Of a stretch of 43,147 nt of DNA, positions 42,823 to 43,147 are shown one piece after another. A program made the translations under genes and the position numbers. Source of the DNA: Arcicella rosea (GTDB lineage Bacteria; Bacteroidota; Bacteroidia; Cytophagales; Spirosomataceae); contig NZ_JACHKT010000040.1 of NCBI RefSeq assembly GCF_014204325.1, positions 1 to 43,147 of the forward strand, in the 5' to 3' direction. A model generated the notes under the pieces. It saw nothing but the letters and a program-made list of their open reading frames with translations, had not been told where the DNA came from and made no database searches. Within the stretch, counting starts at the first letter, position 1; each line of letters opens with the position of its first letter.

Positions 42823-43081
42823 CATTAGCGGAATATGTAGATTTCAAGTCTATTATTCCGCTATTTTTTTGTCTAAAATCAGCCTTTAGACCTCTTAGAA
42901 GCACTATAAGTTGGTTTTCTCTATTGGTTCGACAAGTATTATTTTCGATAGTAAACGATTCTGGGAAAATTGTAGTTAATAATTTCTTCTTATTTTCAAT
43001 TCCTGCTCTTTCATAATAGAAGTCAATATTTTTCAATAAGTTGATACCGTAATTTAGGCTTCCCTTTATGAGTGTAATCTT
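42788..43081 (-). pseudogene. C-terminal remnant resembling a serine recombinase, running into tRNA-Leu
   Basis: The minus-strand frame is open from just after a stop at 43082-43084 down to 42788, with no ATG at its head. The translation LNYGINLLKNIDFYYERAG, then KLLTTIFPESF and CRTNRENQLIVLL, resembles the last 70 residues of Bacteroidota site-specific serine recombinases, whose tails read like LLKNLDKYY...IFPEKL...YRT. The last residues (PRAGVEPAC) are antisense to the tRNA. The catalytic domain is absent. The recombinase call is from memory of the family. It looks like a scar of an element that used this tRNA region. Confidence 0.55.
42826..42870 (+). terminator. terminator of tRNA-Leu
   Basis: A perfect 10-bp stem, tagcggaata (42826-42835) and tattccgcta (42854-42863), is followed by seven T (42864-42870). 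It starts 4 nt after the tRNA. Confidence 0.9.
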
Positions 43082-43110
43082 TTAATAATCAATATATTAC
43101 CAATAAAATA

Positions 43111-43147
43111 ACCCCGAAAAAGTGTCAATACTGGCAAATTTCGGGGT
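43111..43147. repeat. inverted repeat at the right edge of the window
   Basis: accccgaaa (43111-43119) and tttcggggt (43139-43147) are perfect 9-bp inverted arms around 19 nt, ending exactly at the window edge. It could be a terminator of a gene beyond the edge or the end of an inserted element. Confidence 0.5.

Overview
The window looks like chromosome from a low-GC member of the Bacteroidota, most likely a Cytophagales bacterium (Spirosomataceae/Cytophagaceae type; the genus is a guess). Support comes from several near-perfect Bacteroidota promoters (TTTG, 18-20 nt, TANNTTTG), the lack of strong Shine-Dalgarno sites, families typical of the phylum (DUF2027-Smr protein, DUF4403 lipoprotein, large SLBB export protein, the so-called asparagine synthetase B), and many short intergenic hairpins and quasi-periodic repeats.

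Layout. 1-7.2 kb: mostly minus-strand housekeeping genes (SDR oxidoreductase, APC amino-acid permease, RNase P RNA, DUF4403 lipoprotein, DUF2027-Smr protein, YchJ-like SEC-C protein, DUF2200 protein). 7.3-14.0 kb: an accessory segment bracketed by two same-orientation tandem arrays of one 42-bp unit (6 and 19 registers, with no indel in either). Between the arrays lie a helical, possibly pore-forming protein translationally coupled to an 86-residue partner, small membrane or secreted proteins, and an AraC regulator followed by a secreted cupin. 14.0-26.2 kb: minus-strand genes: a membrane-anchored KAP P-loop NTPase, a TRIC-type channel, a secreted alpha/beta hydrolase, a VWA membrane protein, FabG, a BRCT protein with a decayed DnaQ-type exonuclease domain, PheA and ParE.

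26.5-39.9 kb: one co-directional surface-polysaccharide operon. It holds a Wza-like SLBB outer-membrane exporter, a Wzz-like protein, a Wzm/Wzt ABC exporter with a carbohydrate-binding tail, a DegT/StrS aminotransferase, a GT-C type membrane glycosyltransferase, WbqC, a NeuD-like acyltransferase, a five-bladed-propeller glycosidase-like protein, a PhyH-family oxygenase and a GT2 glycosyltransferase. The likely division of labour is assembly and decoration of an amino-sugar-containing glycan in the cytoplasm, transport by Wzm/Wzt, and passage through the Wzz/SLBB channel. No initiating phosphoglycosyltransferase or nucleotide-sugar pathway genes are in the window.

39.9-43.1 kb: a convergent secreted protein of unknown role, a MacB/FtsX-type permease, tRNA-Leu(CAA) with its own promoter and terminator, and an antisense fragment resembling the C-terminus of a Bacteroidota serine recombinase running into the tRNA gene, which looks like the scar of an integrated element.

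The most unusual features are the paired 42-bp arrays with shared boundary units, the toxin-like gene pair between them, the catalytically decayed exonuclease-BRCT protein, and two orphan CRISPR-repeat-like sequences flanking the amino-acid permease gene.
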